Source: Ailanthus altissimus (Eukaryota > Streptophyta > Magnoliopsida > Sapindales > Simaroubaceae). Taken from it: 64,000 bases of DNA. Below, piece by piece: positions 36,580 to 49,716 of this stretch. The DNA lies in the NCBI GenBank assembly GCA_946807835.1, contig OX327700.1, forward strand, positions 26,324,001 through 26,388,000. The letters run 5' to 3'. Under the pieces are notes generated by a model. That model saw nothing but the letters and a program-made list of their open reading frames with translations, searched no databases and was not told where the DNA came from. The translations under genes and the position numbers were made by a program. The first letter of the stretch is position 1. Each line of letters begins with the position of its first letter.

Positions 36580-38382
36580 TTTTTTTTTAGTTAATAACAT
36601 AGTTGATTACGATGCGACTGTTTGATATATATACTTAGTAGGTTAATACTTAAAAGTTAGATGTTGCATATATATACTTAGTAAGTCTACATCGTCAATT
36701 CATTCAATAATATCAACAATAAAACCACTCTCCAAATTAATCCAACATATATATATATATATATGTTAGTTTAGATTTCAAAAGAACATCAACAATAAAT
36801 TACTCACCAATTCATCTAACATCAAAATAAAAATAAAATAAAATTTTAGATTTCAAATTTTAAATTTATATAAAAAAAAAAAAAAAAATCAACGAAACAT
36901 GACAACTAGTGTAATAGTCAAGTGAGGTCTTTGTGCACGGCCGCTGCACCATCCCTTATGGTGGAAGCAGCGACTCCTCGTACAGCTGTGGTGGAGGTAA
37001 TAGCTAAGATAGATAGTTTGAGGTTTTAGAATTTTTTAAAATCTATGATAAAAAGAGAAGGAGAAAAAATTAGGGTTTTCAAAATTTAAGATTTTTTAAA
37101 TATTTATTTAAATTATAAATATTAAACTTATTTTATTCCATTTTTTTGTTAATTTTGATAAAAAAAATTATCTAATGTAGCATTAGTGTCTATTTCTTCC
37201 TTTTTTTTCTAAAACTAATAGATATTTTAAATATTAAACCTTACCTATATTGTTCAAATTATCCTAAAATTTATTGTAAGTTTGTAAATAAATTATGAAC
37301 CATTAAATCAAAATAATTTTAACGGTTATGATAGTGATATAATTTAACTTTTGAGTAAAAGAAAAAGAAAAGAGAATGTAAGCCCCACTATTTATTAATA
37401 ATTCTTATATTCTCTCTCAACTTTTTTCTCTCCAATATTTATATTGATTTCTCTCTCATCCTTTATGTGTTCTCTATTGTCATTGATTTTATTTTCTCTC
37501 TCTTGTTAAAACCCTTCCATTTTTTATTCACACAATAATTCCACAAAAGAATTAAATACAAAAGGATTGTTTTAGGAGCAATTACACTTAACACACAAAG
37601 ATAAATTACTTGGCTCGTAGAAGGATTTGGGAGCTATACATAACTTAGTTAGTTGATATGATTTATTTAATCATTAGACCAATTCAAGACAATATTAAAA
37701 AATAAGGGGAAAAAAAAAGCCAAGTAAATATGTTCTTGCAAAGTAATTATTGTTCATATCTTAATCCTAAAATACAAAATTAAACTTTGAATTTGTTTTT
37801 GAACACTCACAAAGTAAAATAAGGCGATAAAAAAAGAGAAAAGACTACATATTAGATACTCTTATCATCAGTGTATAGGACCCAAGGCCTTCAATGTTGA
37901 GCCCAAAGTCTTTAGGCCGAAGAAACTTAAAATCATTAAACACCCCCACTATAACGTTTTCATATAACTGTGTTTCACTTAATTTTAAAGGTAAAGAAAT
38001 AACAAGTTTAGAAAACTTTTCTTAAAAAACATTTGTATTAATAGTTTTTAGTGATAAATTTTTTTTAATACATTTAATCCTCGCTTAAATAGAGGTCCTG
38101 TATTCAAATCCTCTGTTTCTTATATTAAAAAAAATTGAATGATATTTTATAAAATATAACTTATGAATAAGTTGAATTTAGATTTATAACACATTAAAAA
38201 AAATTCCCCCTCAGTTACATTTTGAAAAATCCTAACTATTAATAATCTATATTATAAATTCGGTTGTAGAAAAGAGTTTTTTTTTCTTTCATTTTTTTTT
38301 GACAAATATTGAAAAAGTGTGAGATTAATAGATTCGTCACATTTTGTGTGGAGTAGGTGAGATATATTTATTATTATAAATA

Positions 38383-38548
38383 ATGCTAAATATTTTAAAT
38401 TATATTTTAAAATTTTATTTTAAATGATATATTACGTAAGTATTGAATAATAAAATTATGTAATAAAATTTCAAATTTCAAATTATTTTATTATTTAATA
38501 CCTTAATTTAAAAATTAAAATTTAAAATATAAATTAAAAAATATAACA
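38383..38548. mobile_element. MITE-like hairpin
   Basis: AATGCTAAATATTTT at the left matches the reverse complement of the right end (AAAAATATAACATT) with mismatches. It resembles the ends of the hairpins at 39758 and 42763. Confidence 0.4.
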
Positions 38549-39757
38549 TTAGTTTCTTGCCACTCTACAACACAAGACAAACCAATCGTAACAACGGCTC
38601 ACTTATTGTAATTCTTCAACAAAATTGGAGAGATTTGGCCCAAGTGATGGCTGGTCTGTGGGCCATTGATAAGCCCACATCTCGAGATGTTGTCTGTAAC
38701 AGGCTTGCGACTCGCGACTCCAATAACAAGTTACGGGCCCCCTACTCTTGATTTGGTATTGTTATGTTTTTCTTTAGTATTTAATATTTCTATCATATTT
38801 ATAATTATAATTATTGATATAAAATCTTACTTAATTTTTTACCCATCATTTAAAATATAAAATATTTTTTTAATACATGATAATATTTAAGATTTTAAAC
38901 TCTAATTTCACTGACTCCACCCTTTGGTTTAAATGTGCCCAATATTTGATTTCAAATTTAAACGTTGTATATAAATTTTTTTTATAATAATAATAATACA
39001 TTTACATAATTCGGATATAAAATTTAAATCTTAATTAATATATTATTAACAACGTTTATTACTTGTTAAGTAGTTATATTCGAATGAGCATTTCAGATAT
39101 TAAATTAATTAAGATATAAATTTTATATTTTAATTATATAAACATCTAACATTATTCTAATAAAAAAACTTGTCTATTCATATAAGTTATTTAATTTTCT
39201 CATATATTTTAGACACAAACAACACGGTTGTTGCTATTTTTTTATGTGACAGCTTGTTTTTTTTTCCAATCACCCATAGTCTACTATCGGTGCAAAAAAA
39301 ATTTAAAAAGACAAAATTACCCATAAAAGGATTGTTAAAAAAAGGCACCGAATAAAAAGTGTGATGTGAAGCCATTCAAACAGTTTTTTATCGTCAAAAT
39401 CCACTGTAAAATAAAAGAACAAATTAGCATTCTATTTTATTCTCTTTCTAGAATTTTTTTTTTTTTTTGCGGTAAATTCTCAATAAAGAAACAAACACTC
39501 TTTCTAAGTTAAAATTAATGGAGTTTACAAAAACCCTTGCTTGACTTAAATAATGGAGTTCCTTTTTGCAAATACCTCATCATTGTTCTAAGAAAGAAAA
39601 ATAGGAAGCTAATAAGAGATTTTAAAAGAAGAATAGAAAGAGAAAATTAAAAAATTTTGAAGCGGATCTTAACCATTGTGAGATTGATTGTTATATGCAA
39701 GAACTCTCACAATCTTTAAAAAAAAAATTAATTATAAAAAATTTATAATATATATAT

Positions 39758-39923
39758 GAGTTATGTTATATATCTTAAGTTATATTTCAAATAATGATGT
39801 GTCATATAATCATTAAATAATAAAATAGTATAAATTTTAAAATTATCTATTATATAATTTCACCATCAATAATTGTTTGACACATTATTATTTGAAATAT
39901 AACTTAAGATATGTAGCATTACT
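39758..39923. mobile_element. MITE-like hairpin
   Basis: The arms are near-perfect inverted repeats of about 40 bp: CTTAAGTTATATTTCAAATA on the left and its complement on the right, with GAGTTATGTTAT as the outer left end. Flanks are TA-rich, so the target duplication is not certain. Confidence 0.6.
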
Positions 39924-40020
39924 TTATATATATAAAGAGAATTATCACAATTCCAATAAAATATATATCATTTAAAAGTAATATAATTGTTGATCGAGTT
40001 GTGTCTCTTATAAAAAAAAT

Positions 40021-41390
40021 GGTAAATGATATTTTTGTCCTACGAATTTAGTTTAATTCTTAATTTTATCCCACAAGTTTCAAAAAACTCAAAATTGTCA
40101 TAATTCGTTAATAAGATTCTATTAGATTTAACACTGGAGAGGTAAAATTGAAATTCAATATAAAATTTTAATGTAAGTTATCACAAACTGATAAAAAGAT
40201 ACACGACACACTTTGATAAACTCAAATTTTAATATATATTTTTAAAAAATTATTTTTATTTGTTAAGAATTTATTTTATAATCAAACAAACAAATAAATA
40301 AAAAGAATGCTTTAATTCACTATTAAATACCCAACCACTAATATCTTGAATAAGAAAAGAGATGATGAAATTTGAGAAATGAAGAACTTGTTGGGGAATC
40401 GAAATTGTGTTGGGTGCAAAATAAAAACACGGCATTTTCTAATTGAAAAAAGAGGTAATAATTTTTTATTTTCATGTTTTGAAGTTGGAGATGAGAGATG
40501 ATGAAGAGAGATAAGGTGGGTCATTTTTGAAAGATAATGTAGTGTATTTCTTGATTGAAAAAAGATAGAATTTTTATTTTTTAAAGTGGAAAGTGATAAT
40601 AGACGATGAAGAGAAATGACAAGTTTATTTTGAAACACAACGCAGTGTATTTCTTGATTGGAAAAAGAGATAATAATTTATTTTTTTGATGTAAAATCTT
40701 TTTAAAGATTTGTACGCATTTTTTTAATTTTTCTTTTCTTAAACATAACGTTTGAGACTTTTTGAAATTAAATCCAATAAAATTAAATATCAAGCTTTTT
40801 TATTATGCAATTTTATTGTGTGATTTTTGCTTTATACTTTGTTATGCCTCTCTCTTTTCTTTTGTCTTCGTTTTTTTTTTTACTTATTCTCTCTCCTCAT
40901 CTTTAAATATTGAAGATTGATGACTGGACTTTTGATTGATATTGAAAATTAGTAAATAAAGAATATTTTTTGCAAGAAAACATGAATGGAGTTTGGCTTC
41001 ATGAATGGCGATGACAGTGTGTTTTGCTGAACATGATTATAAAAGATGAAGATAATGATTAGGGAAAGAAAAAGAAAGATAGATAAGAGAGAGAAAATAA
41101 ATTTATTTTATTTAATATAATAAGTAAACATAAATTATTTTATTTAACTAATTTTTATATTAAATGAATAGATGAAATTGTACCATACGTTCAAAATTAA
41201 AATTAGATAAAGATAAAATAAATTATGAACTGTCAATAAAAAATAAAAATATTATTGCACAAAAAAATTAACTTTTTTATCAAATTTAACGAAATCCTGT
41301 TAACGGATTGAGATAATTTTAAATTTTTTAAAATTTATAAAAGAAAATTAAAAATTAAGTTAAAATCATGAGATAAAAATATTTTTTACC
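40021..41390. mobile_element. Foldback DNA transposon (Mutator-like, family A), copy 2
   Basis: It begins GGTAAATGATATTTTTGTCC and ends TTTTTTACC; the arms match in inverted orientation for about 130 bp and share the subterminal text of copies 1 and 3. Flanks are TATAAAAAAAAT and TATAAAAAAT, a probable target duplication with a length change in the A-run. The interior (40370-40680) has three imperfect copies of a unit of about 115 bp containing TGTATTTCTTGATTG or a variant. No transposase frame. Confidence 0.65.
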
Positions 41391-42762
41391 CTATAAAAAA
41401 TGCAACTCATAGTAAAGATGCATCTTTATCCAAGAGACATTACCGTACATATGATTATTTCTAACAAAAATTTAATTTTTGAAGGTCTTTAGCTCACCTA
41501 CATTAAGAAAATTAAAATATTTTCCAATGTAAAACACCCAATTACATCATTCTTCTAGAAAGAAAAAAAAAAACCAATCACATCATATTTTCCAAATAAA
41601 TAAAAAACCACAATTTTTTTTTATGAATATTTCGAAAATTAATAGGTCTTTTGTAAATAGGAGTCTTGGATTCAAAGGATGACATCTTAGTTGTCAGTTC
41701 AAATTTATGTCTTAATATGCTCATTTTCCAACTTCTATCACCTAATTACAAACAATTGTATAAAAATATAATATAAAAAAATAATAAGCACGAGGCAGAT
41801 TTAACTTAGACTAGTCGACTATTTTGAAGATTCTCGTACCGTTAGGTTTTAAGGTTGAATTTCGTACCAAATTTGCGTGGCTTACGTCTATTATTTACAT
41901 TTATCTTGCTTCATAACTAAGACTACCTGTTTTCTTCTCCCAAATAGAAAACTTATAATAGCTCATTAACATTACGCATTACATCATCTTTCTCTTATAT
42001 ATATATATAAATAATTTAATAGATTATATAAGTTATTATATAATTTTTTTTAAATATGTATTAAAATTTTATATTATATCAAAAATTATAAATTAATTAA
42101 ATAATACTATATAATAATATTATTTATTATATAATAAATTATGTAACACACTAAATTATTTTTCTATAAATATATTAATTATCGGTAACTTGGCATGTAG
42201 CACAATTGACAATAAAATGATAATTATAATGTCCAATGACAGTTAACCACTGTTATTTTTATGATCATTAATATTCATTAATAATTAATGTAGTTACTAG
42301 TTATTAATTGCATACATTTACATGTTTAAGATAAGAATTTGAATTATATCATTAAATAGGTAAATTTCAAAGGAGTTGAAGACAATATTATATTGAGCTA
42401 CTTAGTATTATATAGTTTGGAATTTAAAGCTTTTTTTCTTTTAAATAATTTTGCATTGTACAATGAGTTACAAAGTTTATATATAAAATATTGTTGATTG
42501 ATGTTAATTATATAATACTCAAAGATTCAATATTTTTAAGGCCATAGTAAAGGACCAAATAAACGAATAAAGTATTAAAATCTCACTTTATCTGATTAAA
42601 AAAGTTATTGGGTTATTTATATAAAATATTTTCTTAACCATGTGACATCCTCTTAGAAGAGTAAATTGTAACATCTAGATACAATACTTTTAAGACCACA
42701 AATAAAAGGTTTAAAATGGATGAGGTGAATGTGAGTTATATATATGAAGCTCCTTTCAAATA

Positions 42763-42980
42763 GAGTAGTGTTATCATACATAGTTAAAATATAAATTTTG
42801 TATTCTAAATGATGTGTTAGCAATTGAGCAATCGGTAACTAACACTTGTCAATTAATGTTGACTTTTTAGTTATTATTAATATAGTAATTATATAATACC
42901 AATCAACTATTGACGTATCATATGCCATATCACTTAAAGTATAAAGTTTATATCACAATTATACATGTATAACATTGCTC
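42763..42980. mobile_element. MITE with perfect 9-bp target duplication
   Basis: The 218-bp element starts GAGTAGTGTTAT and ends ATAACATTGCTC, with inverted similarity for about 70 bp on each arm. TTTCAAATA occurs on both sides at 42754-42762 and 42981-42989. A 9-bp duplication points to the Mutator superfamily. Confidence 0.8.
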
Positions 42981-44379
42981 TTTCAAATAATAGGAAATTT
43001 ACCATTCACCCTTTAATGGATTCTTTAACTATAAAAAACTCATATAGTGTTTGATAATATTAAAAAACTCATATAGTATCAAATAGTAACAATATATTTT
43101 ATAAATAGTAAAATTAGGACTACATAACATAGTTTCAAATAGTTATATAGTATTATATAAACAATAATTTTATATTATATTATAATTAATAATTTTTCTC
43201 TGTTTATTAGATTAATATAACGATTGATATTGAATAATACATAATATAATGAAGTCTCATATTATTCTTATTACTTGTTTGATAGTACAATTATACTAAT
43301 TTTATTATTTATATAATAAATGTTTACTATTTAATACTATGCAGATGCAATTATTAACTTTTTAAATTAAAAAATATCATTTTTATCCTTAATTTTATGG
43401 ATATATACAAACTTAATCTTAACTTTTTAAATTTATTTTATATTAATCTCTGAAGGGACGATTTTAGTAATTTTTTATTATTATTTTCGTCTCTAAACAA
43501 CCACCATCTAACATAGTATATATTAAAAAAATAGAACAAGTTGGTATACATTACAAACTTTGTAAATATTGGTCATTTTATAAAAGTAAAAGTCAGATTC
43601 TTGTTTAACTTGACCATGGTGACAAATTTGAACAACTCTTAATTCTTTTTTCTTCTTCTTAACTGTTTCTAAGCAACTTTGACACAGTATGTTTGACTTA
43701 AAAAATTCTTTGGGTGGTTCTAGATGTGATACGAATGAAGATAAGAAAAAAAAAAAAAATTGAAGTACGTGGTAGACATAGGGACAAAAACAACCAATGT
43801 TTATCCCTTTGGTCTCTTTGAAAAATCTTGGTTAATTAATTAATTACTGATGATATTAAAATAAATAATTTAAAAGAAAAGTATGATTTACAAATCTTCG
43901 TTCTAGAAAATCTTGCAATCAGTTGTCCAAAATGCATAGCTGACTCTATGAATTTTCCAATCAAAGTAATACCATATCTCAGACTTGAAAATTTTTAAAA
44001 TGCCATATAAAAAACGACGCCGTCGAAGGGAGTTCTTGCTTTTGACTCTGGCTCCTGGAAAATAAATGTCAAACAAGGACATATCAGCTTCTTAGTTGTT
44101 TCTCTTTTTTCTTTTTTTTATAATAAAAAATTAAACTAGACTGATTAATAAACACTGTTTATCAATCAGAATTAATTTAGTATGGAAAATATGCAAATTA
44201 CAAGCTGCTAATAACATTCCGCGTTCAATTGTCAATAAAAGCAAGCCCACTTCGTCAACTTGAGAGAAATGTCGCGTAAATTGGCGGCCAACGCCCAGCA
44301 ATCGCATGATCACACGCACGAGCGGTGTTGCTGCTGCTGCTTCTCCATTCTCTTTTTAAAGCTAAAAAGCACTAGACTA

Positions 44380-44414
44380 GCCAATAGCCAATAGCCAATA
44401 GCCAATAGCCAATC
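44380..44414. repeat. Five tandem GCCAATA units
   Basis: Four copies of the 7-mer GCCAATA and a fifth GCCAATC, head to tail. Each contains a CCAAT box, the binding core of NF-Y. No gene is seen close enough to call it a promoter element. Confidence 0.9.
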
Positions 44415-45991
44415 AATCAACATTATTTCCAATTTTACTTTCATCGCAATATCTCTTCCATGTCAGCTGTAATGAGAACGGAGGAATTGTTTTGAAGTTC
44501 AAAAGACTGCCGTATCACCAAAGTAGAAGAAAGTTAGTCTTAACAAATGTTGTACGAAAGTGTTCCCGCTTTTACATATGCATTTTCAAAGCCAATGTCT
44601 CGGTTCTCATTGAAACATCTATGGTGATCTAAGTGTGTGAGTTTGAAACTAAGAATAAAGAAGGAAACATAACGGATGGAAATAGTTGGAGAACTTTGGA
44701 CGGTGGTGGAAGTAAGAAACCCTAATTTTCATTAGTCTACAATTGCAATTGATATTGGATGGAATTTATGTGCCTTAATTAGTTATTGGAAGTACTTAGT
44801 TTAAACTCATTTAATGAAGAATGAAGTGATCATAGCACTTTTTCGTTCTTAAAGAAATTGATCAAAATCTCAACATTGATGATTGATGAACCAAAGAATT
44901 GGTTGCTAACTTGCTATGAGTTGTTCAATTTGATCAAGAGCAATAGAATGTTAATTGGGTTTCATTTATTTTGTCCAATAAAATAAAACCAATTACGCAA
45001 TTAGTGTTTTTACCAAATTGATGTATAATATAATTATAAGACTTATAGATTGCTTCCTTCGTAATTAAGCTGGAAATATGATGATTAATTGTCATGTTCA
45101 TTTCATAATTTATACTTATCCAAAGATGGGTTTCAATCAACCTAGTCAATATCTTATCACATTTAACTAATTATTTTGATTAGATGATCTTTTATTTTAA
45201 GTTTAACCTAACACATTATGCCCAATAATGCAGATACATAAATCCACATTAACTACAGCAATAATAATCCAGGTGTTCCAATTATTTAGATGTACAACTA
45301 TTGCTAATTTTGACCAAGTATGTACGATATATAATACTCTTCAACTTGATGATGTGATCAAATAAACTGCAGCTAACCATCTCCATCATTTAAAAGAAGA
45401 AAATTCAGCCAAGAACTAATATATCTTTGCCTCTCTGCATGCCATGACAATTTCATGTTTAATTTCACCTAATCGTTCAACAAAGAGGAATTTAATTTGG
45501 AGATAACTTGCAATTGAAGGGTTTCATAGCAGAGGACGTTTTATGCATGCAATGTGTTCTTTTTTTCCATGTTTAGGAAGTTTTTTTCTAACAAATTCTA
45601 ATACATCCTATTGTTTCAAGATGATTAAGATTGTGACAATTTGTTTGTTCTTTGGAGAAATGAGATCCTCATACTTGAATGTCCACAATGACAACTTATG
45701 GTCAAGAAATATGCATTTAATATGTTTACATTATAAGTTCAAATTTATACAAATATTTTATTAAATCACCTTCTTAACTAATTAAAATCTTAAGAATGAA
45801 AAATTATTTTGAATTAAGGGCTTAAATAATATACAAAAATACTATATATACAAAATATCTCATATAAATTGATTTAGTAACATTACATGAACAAATTTTT
45901 AAAACAATTTTTTTTTTAATATCAATTGATGTAACATACAAAAATTAATCAGATAAAATATAAAAATTAATAAAATAAAAATTAAAAAGAA

Positions 45992-47367
45992 GGGAAAACG
46001 ACCCTTTGTCCCCCAAGATTTCAGCTAATATTTACTTACCTCCTATGGTTTTAAAAAGTACCGAAACTCTATATTGTTACCATTGTTTCACTGTTCTATT
46101 ACTATTCCATTAATTTTAACTTTTTGATAAATTAATAATTTTATTCTTGATAATATATAGTTTGATAGTTTTACCCTTAAATAAATTAAAGGAAAAAAAA
46201 AGAAGTTGAAGAAAATTGAACTCTTGACTTCAAAAAAAAATCACCAATTTTTACAACTAGATCAAACAAAAGTTTACGTAATATTTTATAAATACTAATA
46301 TATATACCCTATAAATTAATAAGATGAATTGTTAATTCTAAATTAAATAAATTTTGGCACTCAAAAATTATACTAATCATAATTATAAAATATTTTAAAT
46401 ATCGTTTAATTAAAATAAGCTTACTAAAAAGAGTTTTTTTTTTTTGGAAACCCATTATAAACATCTTTTCATTTTCTAATTATTCTTAAATTAATTGAAA
46501 AGAAATAAAAAAAAGTATTGATAACTATGTTAATTATAAAAAATAATTTTCAACATAATTATCAATACCTTTTCATTTAAATTTTTTTTTCTAATATAAC
46601 ATAATTTTTTTCTTTATTAATAGCTCATTTGAGAGCATAGAAGAATTTGACATTATTTGTAGTAATTTTTTTAAATTTACTATGTATTATATTTTAGTAT
46701 TTTTTTATTATTATTTTAGAATAATTTAAGAAATTTTAAAATAATTTATTTTTATAATAAATCTCTAAAATTTAATCTTTAAGTTTTTTTGTTGTAAATG
46801 TATACATAAATAATTAAATTTATTATTTATTAAAATATTTAACACTTATTATTTTTTATGATTTTTTAGTACCAAAATTTATTTAATTTAGAATTAACAA
46901 TTCTTTTAGTTAATTTTTAGGGTATATATATTATTCTTTATAAAATTATGTAAGCTTAGTTTGGCCTAGTGGTGAAAATTGGTGATTTTATTTTTAAGGT
47001 AAAAAGTGGTAATTTTATCTTTAAGGTCAAAGTTTAATTCCCTTCTCTTTTTTTTGCTCTCATTTTTTTAAGGACAAAACTGTCAAACTTTACCCCTGTC
47101 AAATTATATATTATTATGGATAAAATTATCATTTCATCATCAAAGTTGAAATTGACAGAATAGTGATTACTCTCATTTCTTTATCGGCAAAACTATCAAA
47201 TTATATATTATTAAAAATAAAATTATTAATTTATCATAAAAATTAAAATTAACAGAATAGTGATAACGGAATAGTGGTAATGGTAGGAGGATTTTGATGC
47301 TTTTAAAACTACAAAGGGGTAAGTAGATATTAGCTTAAACCTCAAAGGAGCAAAGGATCATTTCTCC
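45992..47367. mobile_element. Foldback DNA transposon (Mutator-like, family B)
   Basis: The left end GGGAAAACGACCCTTTG and the reverse complement of the right end GGAGAAATGATCCTTTG open inverted repeats that can be followed for several hundred bases on each arm. The flanks are a perfect 9-bp direct repeat TAAAAAGAA at 45983-45991 and 47368-47376. No transposase is encoded. Within each arm a TTGGCCTAGTGGTGAAAA-like text recalls a tRNA-derived box but lies inside the terminal repeats. Confidence 0.8.
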
Positions 47368-47376
47368 TAAAAAGAA

Positions 47377-49716
47377 TTGTGTGAGCTAATATTTTTATAC
47401 AACAATAGTTTGTGTATGGGATAATTTTTGTAGAGATTTTGTACATGCAATATTATTCAAATTAACTTGACATAAAAGTATTAATTTATTTTATTAATGT
47501 TTATATTCCACCAATCAATTTTTACATACCACATCACTGAAATAGTTTGCATAAAAATATTAATTACAATACTACTCATAAATTGTTTTCATCACTTACA
47601 TTTTATTGGCAAAAAGCAAATTACCCATAGATGGAACATCAATCACTTCGCGAAGCCACTAGTCATAGGTTAAGGGTGCATAATGATGCTAAGCATGAGG
47701 TCCCATTTCATGTACAAATTATTCCAAGTAGACGGCTGTTGAGAAAATTTAACAATGATTATTGTTTATCATCTTCCATATAAATGAACCTAAAATTTGT
47801 TGCTAAGTAACCATCGTCATCAAACAAATGATGTATAATTAGTTGATTCACCAAAAAAAAAAAAAAATCATAATTGTTTCATTGCTAATTTATCTGTTCA
47901 TTTCATCACACTGCTTGTATAAGTAAGAGTATGTAGTTTTTGAAGAACCTACAATTATTATAATTATCACCATTTCTTTATATAGCAATTAAATTGTGGC
48001 ATTTAAATGTTTTATATTTCACTCTTGGGTATTAATTCAATGTGCTCTTTTATGGGGATCTTAGCTTGAATATTAATCTGATTTGCTGTTGTTGTCGACA
48101 TTACTAGCTTAAAAAATAACGAATGTTCAATGTTCATCGCAATAGAATTCTGTAAAGAAGAATTTTTGTGGTCATCATCAAACACGAAATCGATAGACAT
48201 CTGTCATTGACTTTTAAAACAAAACAATATAATAATGGGTTTGGTTAATATGATTCCTTTATAGGTACAAATTTGAGTCAAAAAAAGCAGAATGTGTTCC
48301 ATTTCAAAGCATAGAAAAAATAGTAGCACGTCGGGTGAGGGCATGGGAGATTTTGTCTCAAGAGAAAAAGAGAGGAGGTAAAATTAGCACCAATCAGTTG
48401 CCGACAAGTGATAGTATTACTATACATTTTGTTAATGGCACAGTGTAGAAATTGCTTATGATCAATTTCACGTGGGTTGCACATGACCTGAATCATAGCC
48501 AAAACCGCGTTCAAGGTAGACAAAGACCATCATTTTCATTGCTTCCAAAGGAAAGTTGATTAAAGCTAAAAGATTCTCACGTGCAATGTTCTTGATCTCT
48601 TTGTGTAATAAATCCAATGCATATAGAATATTTTGGCTATTAAAACGGTGGTCACAAGAACAATGTTATAAGGGTTTCTTATGTTAAATGCAAGTAAAAA
48701 GATTTAAGACTAATGACATGATACAAAGAACAAGCTAGTGGGTTCGTAGAAGGATGGTTTTGGAGCAAGAAAAAGGGGCTTTGTTTGGAATTTAAGAAAA
48801 AGTAGATGAAAGCAAGTAAAATGTGTTGGAAATAAATGAAAAAAAGGTTAGCTAGGTTTGAGACTTTAATTTGATTGTCATTGAAGTAAATGGTTTTGAG
48901 GATTATGTTCAATATATATACACTCACACATAGATATAAAAGAATTTAAATCGTTATTGAATGTGGAAAATGTTACTTGCATTGATATAGATTACATATC
49001 TTTTTCGACATATCAATTTATCTAAATGTGTTGATTTTCATATGTTTTATACGCAATAAACTGCTATTAATTCAGTTGGAATTAAAAAATTAAATTAAAA
49101 CAAGCATAAGAAAATTCAATTAATTTAATTTATTAGTAGTACTTATGTCCTTTACATAATCAAGTTTGCTTATTGTTATGACACATCTTTAAACAATATA
49201 ATAGATTGATGAAGATTTTGGGGGTTCATGGTCTCCACGGAAATTTGAAAAGAAATAGATGGTCAAAAGTTTTTTTTGATAAAGAATATGAAACATCAAT
49301 TGTAAGTAATGATAGTAGGTGGCCAAAAAGTAGTTTTTGATTCAATAATAAGCTTACAAATGGACTTGATAAAGAGAAATTAAATCTCTTTTTCTCTACA
49401 CAGTGCAGAATTAATTTTTCTCGGAGGAAAATGACCTAAAATCTACTTCGCCTAGCTTTCTTTAACAAAGAGATTCGATCCTAACTTACTATAATTCTTC
49501 CTCCAATATCCATCGTTCATACAATATCACCCTATGGCTCCTACTAAGTTAAAATTTATTAATATAATCTAGCTAGTCTAGTTCCTTCAATTTCTCCTTA
49601 CTCATTGCTGCCATTATAGCTTGGTTTGAGTTATGAGAATCTCATTGGACTAGAGTTCTTATACTTATTATCATCGATCGTTATAATAATCTAAATAACT
49701 AATATTTCTATTTTGC
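47377..49716. other. Intergenic, no supported gene
   Basis: AT-rich sequence with short frames only. The right end should contain the 3' UTR of the LOB-domain gene. Confidence 0.45.

Larger units (their letters stand above)
36580..40020. other. Intergenic, AT-rich, no supported gene
   Basis: No coding region was seen. It includes an (AT)n run at 36747-36764 and two MITE-like hairpins listed separately. Confidence 0.5.
41391..45991. other. Intergenic, AT-rich, no supported gene
   Basis: Apart from the MITE at 42763 and the CCAAT repeat at 44380 I see no feature. The stretch 43990-44420 is less AT-rich than its surroundings and might include a promoter, but no coding region follows on either strand. 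Confidence 0.45.

Noticed and set aside
40312..40793. Two overlapping minus-strand frames of 70-108 codons
   Set aside because: They are translations of the imperfect tandem repeats inside a foldback transposon.
46963..47035. tRNA-derived SINE suggested by TTGGCCTAGTGGT
   Set aside because: The same text occurs inverted in the other arm of the 45992-47367 element, so it belongs to that element's terminal repeats.
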